Of a stretch of 64,000 nucleotides of DNA, positions 35,998-44,171 are shown piece by piece; within the stretch, counting starts at the first letter, position 1; every line of letters starts with the position of its first letter. The DNA comes from Lachnospiraceae bacterium. Lineage in GTDB: Bacteria; Bacillota; Clostridia; Lachnospirales; Lachnospiraceae. The stretch covers positions 128,466-192,465 of the forward strand of contig CAJTGB010000005.1 of NCBI GenBank assembly GCA_910575835.1. Direction: 5' to 3'. The notes under the pieces were generated by a model. That model saw only the letters and a list, made by a program, of their open reading frames with translations. It was not told the DNA's origin and did not search any database. A program made the translations under genes and the position numbers.

Positions 35998-36564
35998 ATG
36001 CCGCCAGCATTACAGCCTCAGCCGGAAGTAATCACACTGGAACAGTACGAGGCTCTTCCAGATGAAAAAAGAATGGAAGTCTTCGATGGAACTGTCTATG
36101 AAATGGCCAGTCCTTCACAAATACATCAGTCAATTTCTATGCAGCTTTCTACCGTTATAAATAACTATATACTCCGTAAAAAAGGGCCTTGCAGTATATT
36201 CAGCGCTCCGTTCGATGTAAAGTTATCTGATAGCCCTCTGATAATCGTTCAGCCTGATATAATGGTTGTCTGTGATAAGAATAAGCTGGATGAAAAAAGG
36301 TGTAATGGAGCGCCAGATTTCATCATTGAAATCGTTTCTCCCGCCAACCCTTCCGATGACTATATCCGCAAGCTCTACTATTACAAGAATTACGAAGTCC
36401 GCGAATATTGGATCGTTGACCCCAGAAGAAAAGTTATTACTGTGAACTACTTTGAGAACAATATCGTAAGCGTTCAATATCCTTTTGACTCTGTTATCAA
36501 AGTCAACATTTTTGATGATTTGCTTATCAACTTTTCAGATATTGCTGACTTGCTGAACATTTAG
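35998..36564 (+). CDS. Uma2-family endonuclease-fold protein
   Basis: About 188 residues of the Uma2 (DUF820) restriction-endonuclease-like fold: VITLEQYEALPDEKRMEVFDGTVYEM at the start, then IVQPDIMVV and PDFIIEIVSPANP, which hold the D...ExV variant of the PD-(D/E)XK site, and YYKNYEVREYWIVDP. ATG 35998 has AAGGAAG 8 bases before it; a GTG in frame lies nine bases earlier. These proteins are common in bacteria with unclear function. It follows the AAA/nuclease gene by about 80 bases. Confidence 0.88.
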   Translation: MPPALQPQPEVITLEQYEALPDEKRMEVFDGTVYEMASPSQIHQSISMQLSTVINNYILRKKGPCSIFSAPFDVKLSDSPLIIVQPDIMVVCDKNKLDEKRCNGAPDFIIEIVSPANPSDDYIRKLYYYKNYEVREYWIVDPRRKVITVNYFENNIVSVQYPFDSVIKVNIFDDLLINFSDIADLLNI

Positions 36565-36626
36565 CCACAAAGAAAAGGCATATGTACAGATATAAATGTG
36601 CAGTAATGTGAAAAAATAAACTTTCA

Positions 36627-36655
36627 TTGTATATTTTCTCTCTGCGTATTATAAT
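36627..36655 (+). promoter_or_regulatory. promoter of the hydEGF leader
   Basis: TTGTAT (36627-36632), 17-base spacer, TATAAT (36650-36655). The start would fall near 36662, giving a leader of about 200 bases before hydE. Confidence 0.75.
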
Positions 36656-36661
36656 AAGGAA

Positions 36662-36778
36662 GCACACTAATATGTGCAGCAACAACCGTACTAATCACAA
36701 AGGGTGACACCTGCGTGAGAAGGCGCACAGATTCCGATTCATGAATGATCAAATATAGGGGTATTCTACCCTTTTCGA
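36662..36778 (+). promoter_or_regulatory. structured leader RNA of hydE, riboswitch candidate
   Basis: Between the promoter and a strong terminator lies about 115 bases of paired sequence: GCACA/TGTGC, TGCG/CGCA, GATTCATGAATGATC, and GGGTA/TACCC. AAAGGGT (5') can also pair with ACCCTTT (3'). Blocks resemble the thiamine-pyrophosphate aptamer (GGGTG, GTGAGA, then ACCCTTTTCGAACCTGA). The diagnostic TAAT bulge and GCG of that class are missing, so the class is not assigned. TGACAC near the 5' part can pair with GTGTCA in the terminator arm, a possible antiterminator. Confidence 0.55.
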
Positions 36779-36810
36779 ACCTGACGCCAGTACGTGTCAG
36801 GTCTTTTTTT
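36779..36810 (+). terminator. rho-independent terminator in the hydE leader
   Basis: ACCTGACGC pairs with GTGTCAGGT across a short loop, followed by CTTTTTTTAT. It lies 60 bases before the hydE start codon and after the promoter, so it must be a regulated (attenuation) terminator for hydE to be expressed. Confidence 0.85.
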
Positions 36811-36870
36811 ATCCTGATAACACCGATGAATGATCAACCTTCTATCGATAACAAAGACATGAGGTGATAT

Positions 36871-37947
36871 ATGAGAAGCACTGACAACTTTACGATGCCA
36901 GATAATTTGAAGCATCTTATTGACAAATTAACCGACACCAGGCAACTGACGAAAGACGAATGGATCCGCCTGATCACCGGACGCACCCCTGATCTCGCAG
37001 AGTATCTCTTCACACTGGCAAGGATAGAGCAGCAACGCCATTACGGACACGGCGTCTATATCCGCGGACTGATCGAATTCACCAATTACTGCAAAAACGA
37101 CTGTCTCTACTGCGGCATCCGCAGGAGCAACTCCCACGCCAGACGCTACCGGCTCTCGGAAGAAGATATCCTCTCCTGCTGCCAGACCGGATATGAATTG
37201 GGATTCCGTACCTTCGTACTGCAGGGCGGAGAGGATGCGTATTATACGGATGAAAAAATGGTCAGCCTGATCACACACATCAAAGGTCTCTACCCGGATT
37301 GTGCCGTCACGCTTTCCATTGGAGAGAAGTCCTTCGACAGCTATCGGCGGTTTTTCGACGCCGGAGCCGACCGATATCTTCTGCGGCATGAGACACATAA
37401 TCCAGAGCATTATTCCCGTCTCCATCCGCCGTCCCTCACCGCATCTGCCAGGCAGGAGTGCCTGTGGAACCTTAAGGAGATCGGCTATCAGGTGGGAACC
37501 GGATTCATGGTCGGATCTCCTTGCCAGACGCCGGAACACCTGGCAGAGGATATGCTGTTTATCAAAGAATTGAACCCGCAGATGGTCGGCATCGGCCCGT
37601 TTATCTCACACCATGACACGCCGTTTGCATCCTGGGAATCCGGCTCACTGGAACTGACTCTGTTCATGCTGGGGCTTTTAAGGCTTATGCTGCCGAAGGT
37701 CCTGCTGCCGGCAACTACGGCCCTTGGAACCATACATCCCGAAGGACGTGAGCTTGGGATTCTTGCCGGTGCTAATGTCGTCATGCCCAATCTGTCGCCC
37801 GCCGGTGTCCGCAAGGATTATCTGCTGTACGACAACAAGATCTGTACCGGAGACGAGGCTGCCGAGTGCAGAAAGCATCTGGAAGAACGTATGGAATCCA
37901 TCGGATATCATGTGGTCACTGCACGGGGAGATTCTCTGAATCTGTAA
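36871..37947 (+). CDS. hydE: [FeFe]-hydrogenase maturase HydE (radical SAM)
   Basis: A 358-residue radical SAM enzyme with CxxxCxxC at Cys74, Cys78 and Cys81 (CKNDCLYC). Family stretches GVYIRGLIEFTNYCKNDC and GTGFMVGSPCQTPEHLAEDM identify HydE rather than BioB or PylB. It processes the cysteine-Fe(CO)2CN unit made by HydG during H-cluster 2Fe-subcluster assembly. Good ribosome site (GAGGTGATAT). First of hydE-hydG-hydF, behind a regulated leader. No hydrogenase structural gene lies in this window. Confidence 0.95.
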   Translation: MRSTDNFTMPDNLKHLIDKLTDTRQLTKDEWIRLITGRTPDLAEYLFTLARIEQQRHYGHGVYIRGLIEFTNYCKNDCLYCGIRRSNSHARRYRLSEEDILSCCQTGYELGFRTFVLQGGEDAYYTDEKMVSLITHIKGLYPDCAVTLSIGEKSFDSYRRFFDAGADRYLLRHETHNPEHYSRLHPPSLTASARQECLWNLKEIGYQVGTGFMVGSPCQTPEHLAEDMLFIKELNPQMVGIGPFISHHDTPFASWESGSLELTLFMLGLLRLMLPKVLLPATTALGTIHPEGRELGILAGANVVMPNLSPAGVRKDYLLYDNKICTGDEAAECRKHLEERMESIGYHVVTARGDSLNL

Positions 37948-38004
37948 TCTGCACTGTCCATTCCCTGATATACGCCTCATCCCTGATGTGCAAAACGCAC
38001 TTCC

Positions 38005-38042
38005 TTGGCAAATCGCTTTCAACTTGGCAAATCATTTTCAAA
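38005..38042. repeat. 19-bp tandem repeat between hydE and hydG
   Basis: TTGGCAAATCGCTTTCAAC (38005-38023) is followed directly by TTGGCAAATCATTTTCAAA, three mismatches. It lies in the 136-base gap just before the hydG ribosome site. Confidence 0.75.
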
Positions 38043-38083
38043 TGGATTGAAAATTATCATATAAACTTTAGGAGGAATCAATT

Positions 38084-39505
38084 ATGTACGACGTAAACTC
38101 AAAACACCCGGAAGACTTTATCAACCATGAGGAGATTCTTGACACACTTGCCTATGCAGACGAGAACAAGAATAATACCGCGCTCATCGAATCTCTGATC
38201 GAGAAAGCGGCGCTTCGAAAGGGCTTATCCCACCGGGAGGCATCCGTCCTTCTCGCCTGTGAGGACGATGAAATGAACCAGAAGATCTTCCGCCTTGCCG
38301 AGCAGATCAAGAAGGATTTCTACGGCAACCGCATTGTGCTCTTTGCACCGCTGTATCTGTCCAACTACTGTATCAACGGGTGTACCTACTGCCCCTACCA
38401 TATGAAGAACAAACATATTGCCAGAAAGAAGCTGACTCAGGAAGAGATCCGAAAAGAAGTGATCGCCCTGCAGGATATGGGGCATAAACGCCTTGCCTTA
38501 GAAGCCGGCGAAGATCCGGTAAATAATACCATGGACTACTATCTGGACTGTATCAATACTATCTACGGTATTAAGCATAAGAACGGAGCAATCCGCCGGG
38601 TAAATATCAACATTGCCGCAACTACGGTAGATAATTACCGTCTGTTAAAAGAAGCAGGAATCGGCACTTACATCCTGTTCCAGGAGACTTATCATAAAGA
38701 AAGCTATCTTGAACTCCATCCGACCGGCCCAAAGCATGATTATGATTATCACACTACCGCTATGGACCGCGCTATGGAAGGCGGGATCGATGATGTCGGC
38801 GTTGGCGTCCTCTTTGGTCTGGACAAATACCGCTATGAATTTGCCGGACTTCTGATGCACGCTGAACATCTGGAGGCCGCTTTCGGAGTAGGACCGCACA
38901 CCATCAGCGTACCGCGCCTGCGCAATGCTGACGATATCGATGCAAGCTCATTTACCAACGGAATCGACGACGATACCTTCGCCAAGATCGTGGCATGTAT
39001 CCGAATCGCGGTGCCTTACACCGGCATGATCATTTCCACACGAGAGAGCCAGAAGACGAGAGAGCGCGTCCTTCATCTCGGCATTTCCCAGATCAGCGGC
39101 GGCTCTAAGACCAGTGTGGGCGGATACTGTAAACCAGAGCCGGAGGATGCGAAGTCTGAACAGTTCGACGTCATCGACAACCGGACTTTGGACGAGGTTG
39201 TCCGCTGGCTGATGGAGATGGACTACCTTCCAAGCTTCTGTACCGCATGTTACAGGGAAGGACGGACAGGAGACCGTTTTATGTCTCTGTGCAAGAGCGG
39301 CCAGATTCAGAACTGCTGCCATCCGAATGCACTGATGACCCTGGAAGAATATCTGATGGACTATGCGTCTCCCGCCACGAAGGCAATCGGCGATAAGCTG
39401 ATCGATCGGGAAGTGCTGAATGTACCGAATGAGAAGGCAAGGTCGGTTGTGCTTGATAATCTGAAATTGATACGAGAGAATAATCGGAGAGATTTCCGAT
39501 TCTGA
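38084..39505 (+). CDS. hydG: [FeFe]-hydrogenase maturase HydG (tyrosine lyase)
   Basis: A 473-residue radical SAM enzyme that splits tyrosine to supply CO and cyanide to the H-cluster. The SAM cluster site is CINGCTYC (Cys96, Cys100, Cys103). The C-terminal second cluster site CX2CX22C is intact (CTAC then QNCCHP), which separates HydG from ThiH. Length is typical. TAGGAGG precedes the ATG. The gap to hydE is 136 bases and carries a tandem repeat; hydF follows after 48 bases. Confidence 0.96.
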   Translation: MYDVNSKHPEDFINHEEILDTLAYADENKNNTALIESLIEKAALRKGLSHREASVLLACEDDEMNQKIFRLAEQIKKDFYGNRIVLFAPLYLSNYCINGCTYCPYHMKNKHIARKKLTQEEIRKEVIALQDMGHKRLALEAGEDPVNNTMDYYLDCINTIYGIKHKNGAIRRVNINIAATTVDNYRLLKEAGIGTYILFQETYHKESYLELHPTGPKHDYDYHTTAMDRAMEGGIDDVGVGVLFGLDKYRYEFAGLLMHAEHLEAAFGVGPHTISVPRLRNADDIDASSFTNGIDDDTFAKIVACIRIAVPYTGMIISTRESQKTRERVLHLGISQISGGSKTSVGGYCKPEPEDAKSEQFDVIDNRTLDEVVRWLMEMDYLPSFCTACYREGRTGDRFMSLCKSGQIQNCCHPNALMTLEEYLMDYASPATKAIGDKLIDREVLNVPNEKARSVVLDNLKLIRENNRRDFRF

Positions 39506-39553
39506 TACAACATTAGAAAATATCCTGGATAAAATGAAAGGAGACTCTATACC

Positions 39554-40777
39554 ATGAGTTTGAATAGCACCCCCTCTGCCGAGCGCCTGCACATCGGCAT
39601 CTTCGGCAGGCGCAATGCCGGGAAGTCCAGTATTATCAATGCTTTAACCGGTCAGGAACTTGCCATCGTCTCCGATATCAGAGGCACTACCACCGATCCG
39701 GTCTTAAAAGCTATGGAACTCCTTCCCCTCGGCCCGGTGGTAATGATTGATACACCCGGTCTGGATGATGAAGGGGATCTCGGCGCCCTCAGAGTCCAGA
39801 AGGCATATCAGGTATTAAATAAGACTGATATCGCGGTTCTTGTAGTGGACGGGACGGTTGGGATGACAGCGGAGGACATTTCCATTCTGGAACGGATCAA
39901 AGGGAAATCCATCCCCTATATCATTGTTATGAATAAGGCAGACCTGGCTGCCCATACCGCCAAAGACATAGAAGCAGAAGATCCTACGGCAGACCATACA
40001 ACGGCCCCTGCCCTGTGGGTCAGCACCGTGACCCAGACCAATATCCACGAGCTGAAAGAACAGATCGCCGCTCTGATTCCTTCCGGTGATACCGGACGCA
40101 GGATTGTCGGTGATCTGATCAAGCCTTCTGATTTTGTAGTTCTGGTCGTTCCAATCGATAAAGCAGCGCCCAAGGGCCGTCTGATCCTGCCTCAGCAACA
40201 GACCATCAGGGATATTCTGGATGCGGGGGCGGTCTCTATCGTCACAAGGGATACGGAGCTTTCACATACTCTGGCTTCTCTTGGCCAGAGACCTGCCCTT
40301 GTCATCACCGACAGTCAGGCTTTTGAACAGGTTGCCTGCGAGGTGCCGGACACGATTCCTCTGACCTCATTTTCTATTCTGTTCGCTAGATATAAGGGGA
40401 ATCTTGACTCAGTCGTAAACGGCGCCAGAACTCTGGATCGGCTGGAAGAGGGTGATACCATACTGATCTCGGAAGGGTGCACCCACCACAGGCAGTGCGA
40501 TGATATCGGCACCGTGAAGCTTCCGAACTGGATTCGAAAATATACTGGGAAAGACGTTAATTTTGAATTCACCAGCGGGACGGAATTCCCTCTGGAGCTT
40601 GGCAAATACCGCCTCATTATACATTGCGGAGGATGTACCCTGAATGAGCGCGAGATGAAGTATCGCCTGAAATGCGCTGCGGATGCCGATGTACCGATGA
40701 CAAACTACGGTACGGCGATTGCTTATATGAAAGGGATTCTGGACCGAAGTATTGCTGTATTTTCTAATCTTGATTAA
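39554..40777 (+). CDS. hydF: [FeFe]-hydrogenase maturation GTPase HydF
   Basis: A 407-residue scaffold and GTPase that carries the 2Fe subcluster to apo-hydrogenase. The N-terminal G domain has GRRNAGKS (residues 18-25), DTPG and NKAD. The C-terminal Fe-S site is present as CTH plus HCGGC, the HydF pattern. AAAGGAG precedes the ATG. Last gene of the hyd group. Confidence 0.95.
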   Translation: MSLNSTPSAERLHIGIFGRRNAGKSSIINALTGQELAIVSDIRGTTTDPVLKAMELLPLGPVVMIDTPGLDDEGDLGALRVQKAYQVLNKTDIAVLVVDGTVGMTAEDISILERIKGKSIPYIIVMNKADLAAHTAKDIEAEDPTADHTTAPALWVSTVTQTNIHELKEQIAALIPSGDTGRRIVGDLIKPSDFVVLVVPIDKAAPKGRLILPQQQTIRDILDAGAVSIVTRDTELSHTLASLGQRPALVITDSQAFEQVACEVPDTIPLTSFSILFARYKGNLDSVVNGARTLDRLEEGDTILISEGCTHHRQCDDIGTVKLPNWIRKYTGKDVNFEFTSGTEFPLELGKYRLIIHCGGCTLNEREMKYRLKCAADADVPMTNYGTAIAYMKGILDRSIAVFSNLD

Positions 40778-40819
40778 GCTTCAGCGGATCTTTTGGATCG
40801 CTGCAGGAAGTCTGAAAAA

Positions 40820-40848
40820 GGGAGCACCGGCATCATCCGGCTGCTCCC
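40820..40848. terminator. terminator between convergent hydF and cstA
   Basis: GGGAGCACCGG pairs with CCGGCTGCTCCC (one mismatch). The minus strand continues with TTTTTCAG, so it is best for cstA; the plus side is weaker. Confidence 0.75.
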
Positions 40849-40856
40849 TCATTTCA

Positions 40857-42590
40857 TTATGACTCTTTCTTCTGTTTTGTCATGGTCTTCACTCCGTCTA
40901 CTGCCAGGATCACCGCCAGTATGATCAGAAACGCCGCGATAACCGCACGCACACAGCACCAGGTCACGCCGTCCCCTCCTGCCTGGATTCCAGCGAAATT
41001 CGTCTTCAGCGTGAATCCAAGAGAGGTGATCGTGACGATAAGCATGAATGCCATCGGGAACAGGAACATCTTATTATTCTTTCCTGCCTTCCCAAGCCAG
41101 GTCGCCACCGCTAAGAGACCCAGCGCTGCAAGGAGCTGGTTCGCCGCACCGAACAACGGCCAGATATTGGCATAGCCCGTAAGTCCAAGCCCGATACCAA
41201 GAACCACCGTGATCAGTGTTGCCACAAATGGATTGGCCATCACCCTCTTATATCCTGCCACATCCTTATAGGTCTCACCGGGCTCCAGCCAGAATTCCTG
41301 GAACATATATCTTGCCAGACGAGTCGCCGTGTCCAGGGACGTCAGGCAGAAGACCGACACAGTAAGCACAAGCAGCGTATACGCGATCTCTTCCGTTCCC
41401 GCAAGCCCCGGAATCGTGCCAAGCATCTTCGAGATACCGGTCGCAAATACAACCGTAGGCGTCACCGTCTCTCCAGATGCATAATTTGCCCAGATATACC
41501 CTACTGCACACAGGGAAATGATAGCCAGTGCACACTCGATCAGCATACCGCCGTATGCGATCGGCTGTGCATCTTTCTCATTATTCAACTGCTTCGCTGT
41601 CGTACCGGATCCGACCAGTGAGTGAAATCCTGAGATCGCTCCGCAGGCTATCGTCACAAATAATGCCGGGAACATATATCCAAGAGAAGCCCCTGTAGGC
41701 GCCAGCGTATCTTTAAATCCTGCAAAAGCCGGAATATCCATATGTGCGCCGCCTGTGAAGCCGCAGCCAATGATCCCTACTACGGCTACGATCATCATAA
41801 AATACAGCAAAAATGAACTAAGATAATCTCTTGGCTGCAGCAGGATCCATACCGGCGCTACCGACGCAGCAAGGATATAGATTCCTACGATGATCATCCA
41901 TGCCGTATTGCTCAGATACAGCGGATGCCAGTTTAAGCCGATCACCATACAGACCACGATCGCCGCAACTCCGATCACAGTAGAAACCGCAAGCCCGGCA
42001 TTCCGCCGATATACCAGAAAACCAAAAGCGATTGCTATGATGATAAACAGAATAGAAATCATCGCTGTCGTAGCATTTGCCGCACTTGCCGCATAATCCA
42101 CCGCACCGCTTTCCGTATAGGTCGCCATAAATGTATTTGCTACGATCGAACCAAATGCCGCCACTACCAGGATCAATGTCAGATAAGAGAAGATAATGAA
42201 GAGCTTCTTCGCCTTCGAACCCATGGTACTGGCAATCACTTCGCCGATCGACTGTCCCTTGTTGCGGATGGACGCAAATAGCGCGCCGAAATCATGCACC
42301 GCACCAAAGAAAATGCCGCCGATCAATACCCACAAAAATACCGGAACCCATCCGAATACCGCCGCCTGGATCGGTCCGTTTATCGGTCCCGCACCTGCGA
42401 TCGATGAGAAGTGGTGTCCCATCAGCACCGGAGCCTTCGCCGGGACATAATCTATGCCGTCCTCCTCCGTATGGGACGGCGTCTCCCTGGACGGGTCGAT
42501 CCCCCACTGCTTTGCAAGCCATTTGCCATATGTAAGATATGCAATGATAAGGATTGCAATGCCCGCAATTAATACTAATACACCATTCAT
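40857..42590 (-). CDS. cstA: carbon starvation protein CstA family transporter
   Basis: A 577-residue membrane protein with about 16 hydrophobic segments. N-terminal YGKWLAKQWGIDPSRETPSH, VLMGHHFSSIAGAGPINGPI and FHSLVGSGTTAKQLNNEKDAQPIAYGG are CstA/BtsT hallmarks. Members import pyruvate or small peptides under nutrient limitation. It lies 36 bases behind an unrecognised gene in the same direction, so the two are probably cotranscribed. Confidence 0.94.
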   Translation of the reverse strand: MNGVLVLIAGIAILIIAYLTYGKWLAKQWGIDPSRETPSHTEEDGIDYVPAKAPVLMGHHFSSIAGAGPINGPIQAAVFGWVPVFLWVLIGGIFFGAVHDFGALFASIRNKGQSIGEVIASTMGSKAKKLFIIFSYLTLILVVAAFGSIVANTFMATYTESGAVDYAASAANATTAMISILFIIIAIAFGFLVYRRNAGLAVSTVIGVAAIVVCMVIGLNWHPLYLSNTAWMIIVGIYILAASVAPVWILLQPRDYLSSFLLYFMMIVAVVGIIGCGFTGGAHMDIPAFAGFKDTLAPTGASLGYMFPALFVTIACGAISGFHSLVGSGTTAKQLNNEKDAQPIAYGGMLIECALAIISLCAVGYIWANYASGETVTPTVVFATGISKMLGTIPGLAGTEEIAYTLLVLTVSVFCLTSLDTATRLARYMFQEFWLEPGETYKDVAGYKRVMANPFVATLITVVLGIGLGLTGYANIWPLFGAANQLLAALGLLAVATWLGKAGKNNKMFLFPMAFMLIVTITSLGFTLKTNFAGIQAGGDGVTWCCVRAVIAAFLIILAVILAVDGVKTMTKQKKES

Positions 42591-42626
42591 ACGTCATTCC
42601 TCCTTAGTTTTTAAATAATAGTATAT

Positions 42627-43169
42627 TTATATGCTATCAAGCCAGAACTTTGCCGACTTTTTATAGCCCTTCACAAGTTCTCTCGCCGCCCGGTTCCCAA
42701 GCAGCTTACGATTCTTCAGGTCGAATACCAGGATTCTTGCCTCACTGTATCCCCGAATTGACATTTTATAATTCTTCACATACCGGAAGGAACGGATTCT
42801 TCCTGCCGCTTCCTCTGACACTCCATTTTCACAGATATATATCATGGTCATGTAGGTGTACATGTGATTCTCCGGCGGCCATTTTTCACCATGCCGGACT
42901 AGCTCTGGCTCGATGTAATCTGTAACCTGTCTGCCGAATAAATCTACTGTCTCCGCTGTCAGTTCCATTCTATTGATACGAAAAAAGACATGCTCAAAAC
43001 ATTCCGCCCGCCACAGCTCTGCGCTCTTAACAAGGACGTACCGGGCATTAGCAGCACGGAAGCTGGCATATGCCTCATAGATATCCCCATTAATATCGCA
43101 GGCTCTCTCTACATCGTAGCTGGCTTGAAATGATTCAAGCAATGTCTCTAATAGATCTTTACCTGTCAT
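42627..43169 (-). CDS. uncharacterised protein upstream of cstA
   Basis: A 180-residue soluble protein, not recognised. Mixed alpha/beta by eye, with no membrane segment, signal peptide or Cys cluster. Notable stretches are ACDINGDIYEAYASFRAANARYVLVKSAELWRAE and the C-terminal GYSEARILVFDLKNRKLLGNRAARELVKGYKK. Its position directly before cstA suggests a cytoplasmic partner or regulator of the transporter. The start has a GAGGAGAAC-type ribosome site. Function is unknown. Confidence 0.8.
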   Translation of the reverse strand: MTGKDLLETLLESFQASYDVERACDINGDIYEAYASFRAANARYVLVKSAELWRAECFEHVFFRINRMELTAETVDLFGRQVTDYIEPELVRHGEKWPPENHMYTYMTMIYICENGVSEEAAGRIRSFRYVKNYKMSIRGYSEARILVFDLKNRKLLGNRAARELVKGYKKSAKFWLDSI

Positions 43170-43392
43170 ATTCGATTGTTCTCCTCATTCCATAACAGCG
43201 CGGTGCAGCTGTATTGGTAATACTTTGTCTTTCAAACCTTCTATATATTACCACCTTTTAGGGAGAAATGCAAGATTTTTTAGAGTGTGCTCTGTTTTTA
43301 TCGCTTACGTCCCAATACGCCGTTGTTAGGTTCATGCCGAGTTCCCCGAGAAATCGCAGAGATACCTTGAATCTATACAGCGATTAGGAAAA
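43170..43392. other. intergenic stretch at the left edge of the van block
   Basis: No gene, transposase remnant or terminal repeat was seen. Base composition drops towards A+T in the right part. It carries the start-side sequences of the cstA operon at its left and ends at the VanR-like repeats. Confidence 0.5.
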
Positions 43393-43414
43393 TCTTAACA
43401 ATTTCTTATTGGAA
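43393..43414 (+). promoter_or_regulatory. putative VanR box upstream of vanR
   Basis: Direct repeat TCTTA (43393-43397) and TCTTA (43404-43408), start to start 11 bases, followed by TTGGAAA. The same layout occurs before vanG. An 11-base period is typical for OmpR-class response regulators. Confidence 0.6.
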
Positions 43415-43475
43415 AGTGCAGGATTAATTATGTGCAATTTAGTAAAATGAACTAAATGGAAAGGTATAGACTGAT

Positions 43476-44171
43476 ATGGAGAATAAAATACTGATTGTAG
43501 ATGATGAACAGGAAATAGCAGACCTTGTTTCCCTTTATCTTGAAAATGAGAATTTTACTGTATATAAATTTTATAACGCTAAAGATGCAATGGCTTGTAT
43601 TGAAAGTGAAACCCTTGATTTGGCAATTTTGGATGTTATGCTGCCTGATATGAACGGTTTTCAAATATGCAAAAAGATAAGGGAGAAGTATCGCTATCCA
43701 GTGATAATGCTCACGGCAAAGGGAGAGGAAATTGATAAAATAACGGGATTAACATTAGGGGCAGACGATTATATTACGAAACCGTTTTTGCCTTTAGAAT
43801 TGGTCGCCCGTGTGAAAGCTGGGCTAAGGAGATATAAAAAATACAATGTGGGAAATGAGCCAGAGGAAGATATTTTGATTCATTCTGGTTTAGTTCTAAA
43901 TGTGAAAACGCATGAGTGTACTTTAAATGAAAAGCCTCTTTCATTAACGCCTACGGAGTTTTCTATATTACGGATTTTGTGTCAGCAGAAAGGAAATGTA
44001 GTCAGCTCGGAGGAACTTTTTCATCAAATATGGGGGGATGAATATTTCAGTAAAAGCAATAACACCATTACTGTTCATATTCGGCATCTTCGTGAGAAAA
44101 TGGGAGATTCATTTGAAGAACCACAATATATAAAAACAGTCTGGGGGTGTGGATACAAAATTGAAAATTAA
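43476..44171 (+). CDS. vanR: VanR-type response regulator
   Basis: A 231-residue OmpR-class regulator. Receiver domain with the acidic pair in ILIVDDEQE, phospho-acceptor Asp53 in LAILDVMLPDMNG and the conserved Lys in MLTAKG. C-terminal winged helix (LTPTEFSILRILCQQKGNVV, NTITVHIRHLREKMGD, TVWGCGYKIEN). It activates the van genes when phosphorylated by VanS. Direct repeats before vanR and vanG are its likely sites. A+T-rich codon use contrasts with the flanking genes. Confidence 0.93.
   Translation: MENKILIVDDEQEIADLVSLYLENENFTVYKFYNAKDAMACIESETLDLAILDVMLPDMNGFQICKKIREKYRYPVIMLTAKGEEIDKITGLTLGADDYITKPFLPLELVARVKAGLRRYKKYNVGNEPEEDILIHSGLVLNVKTHECTLNEKPLSLTPTEFSILRILCQQKGNVVSSEELFHQIWGDEYFSKSNNTITVHIRHLREKMGDSFEEPQYIKTVWGCGYKIEN

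Noticed and set aside
36700..36800. T-box or standard TPP riboswitch call for the hydE leader
   Set aside because: The T-box TGGN bulge is missing. TPP-like blocks occur but the TAAT bulge and the GCG of the second helix arm are absent, so I kept it as an unclassified candidate.
36779..36810. Terminator belonging to the Uma2 gene
   Set aside because: A consensus promoter lies between the Uma2 stop and the hairpin, so attenuation of hydE is the better reading, although it could also stop Uma2 read-through.
43170..43392. Attachment site or inverted repeat at the left end of the van block
   Set aside because: No repeat matching the right side (49430-49990) could be found by eye.
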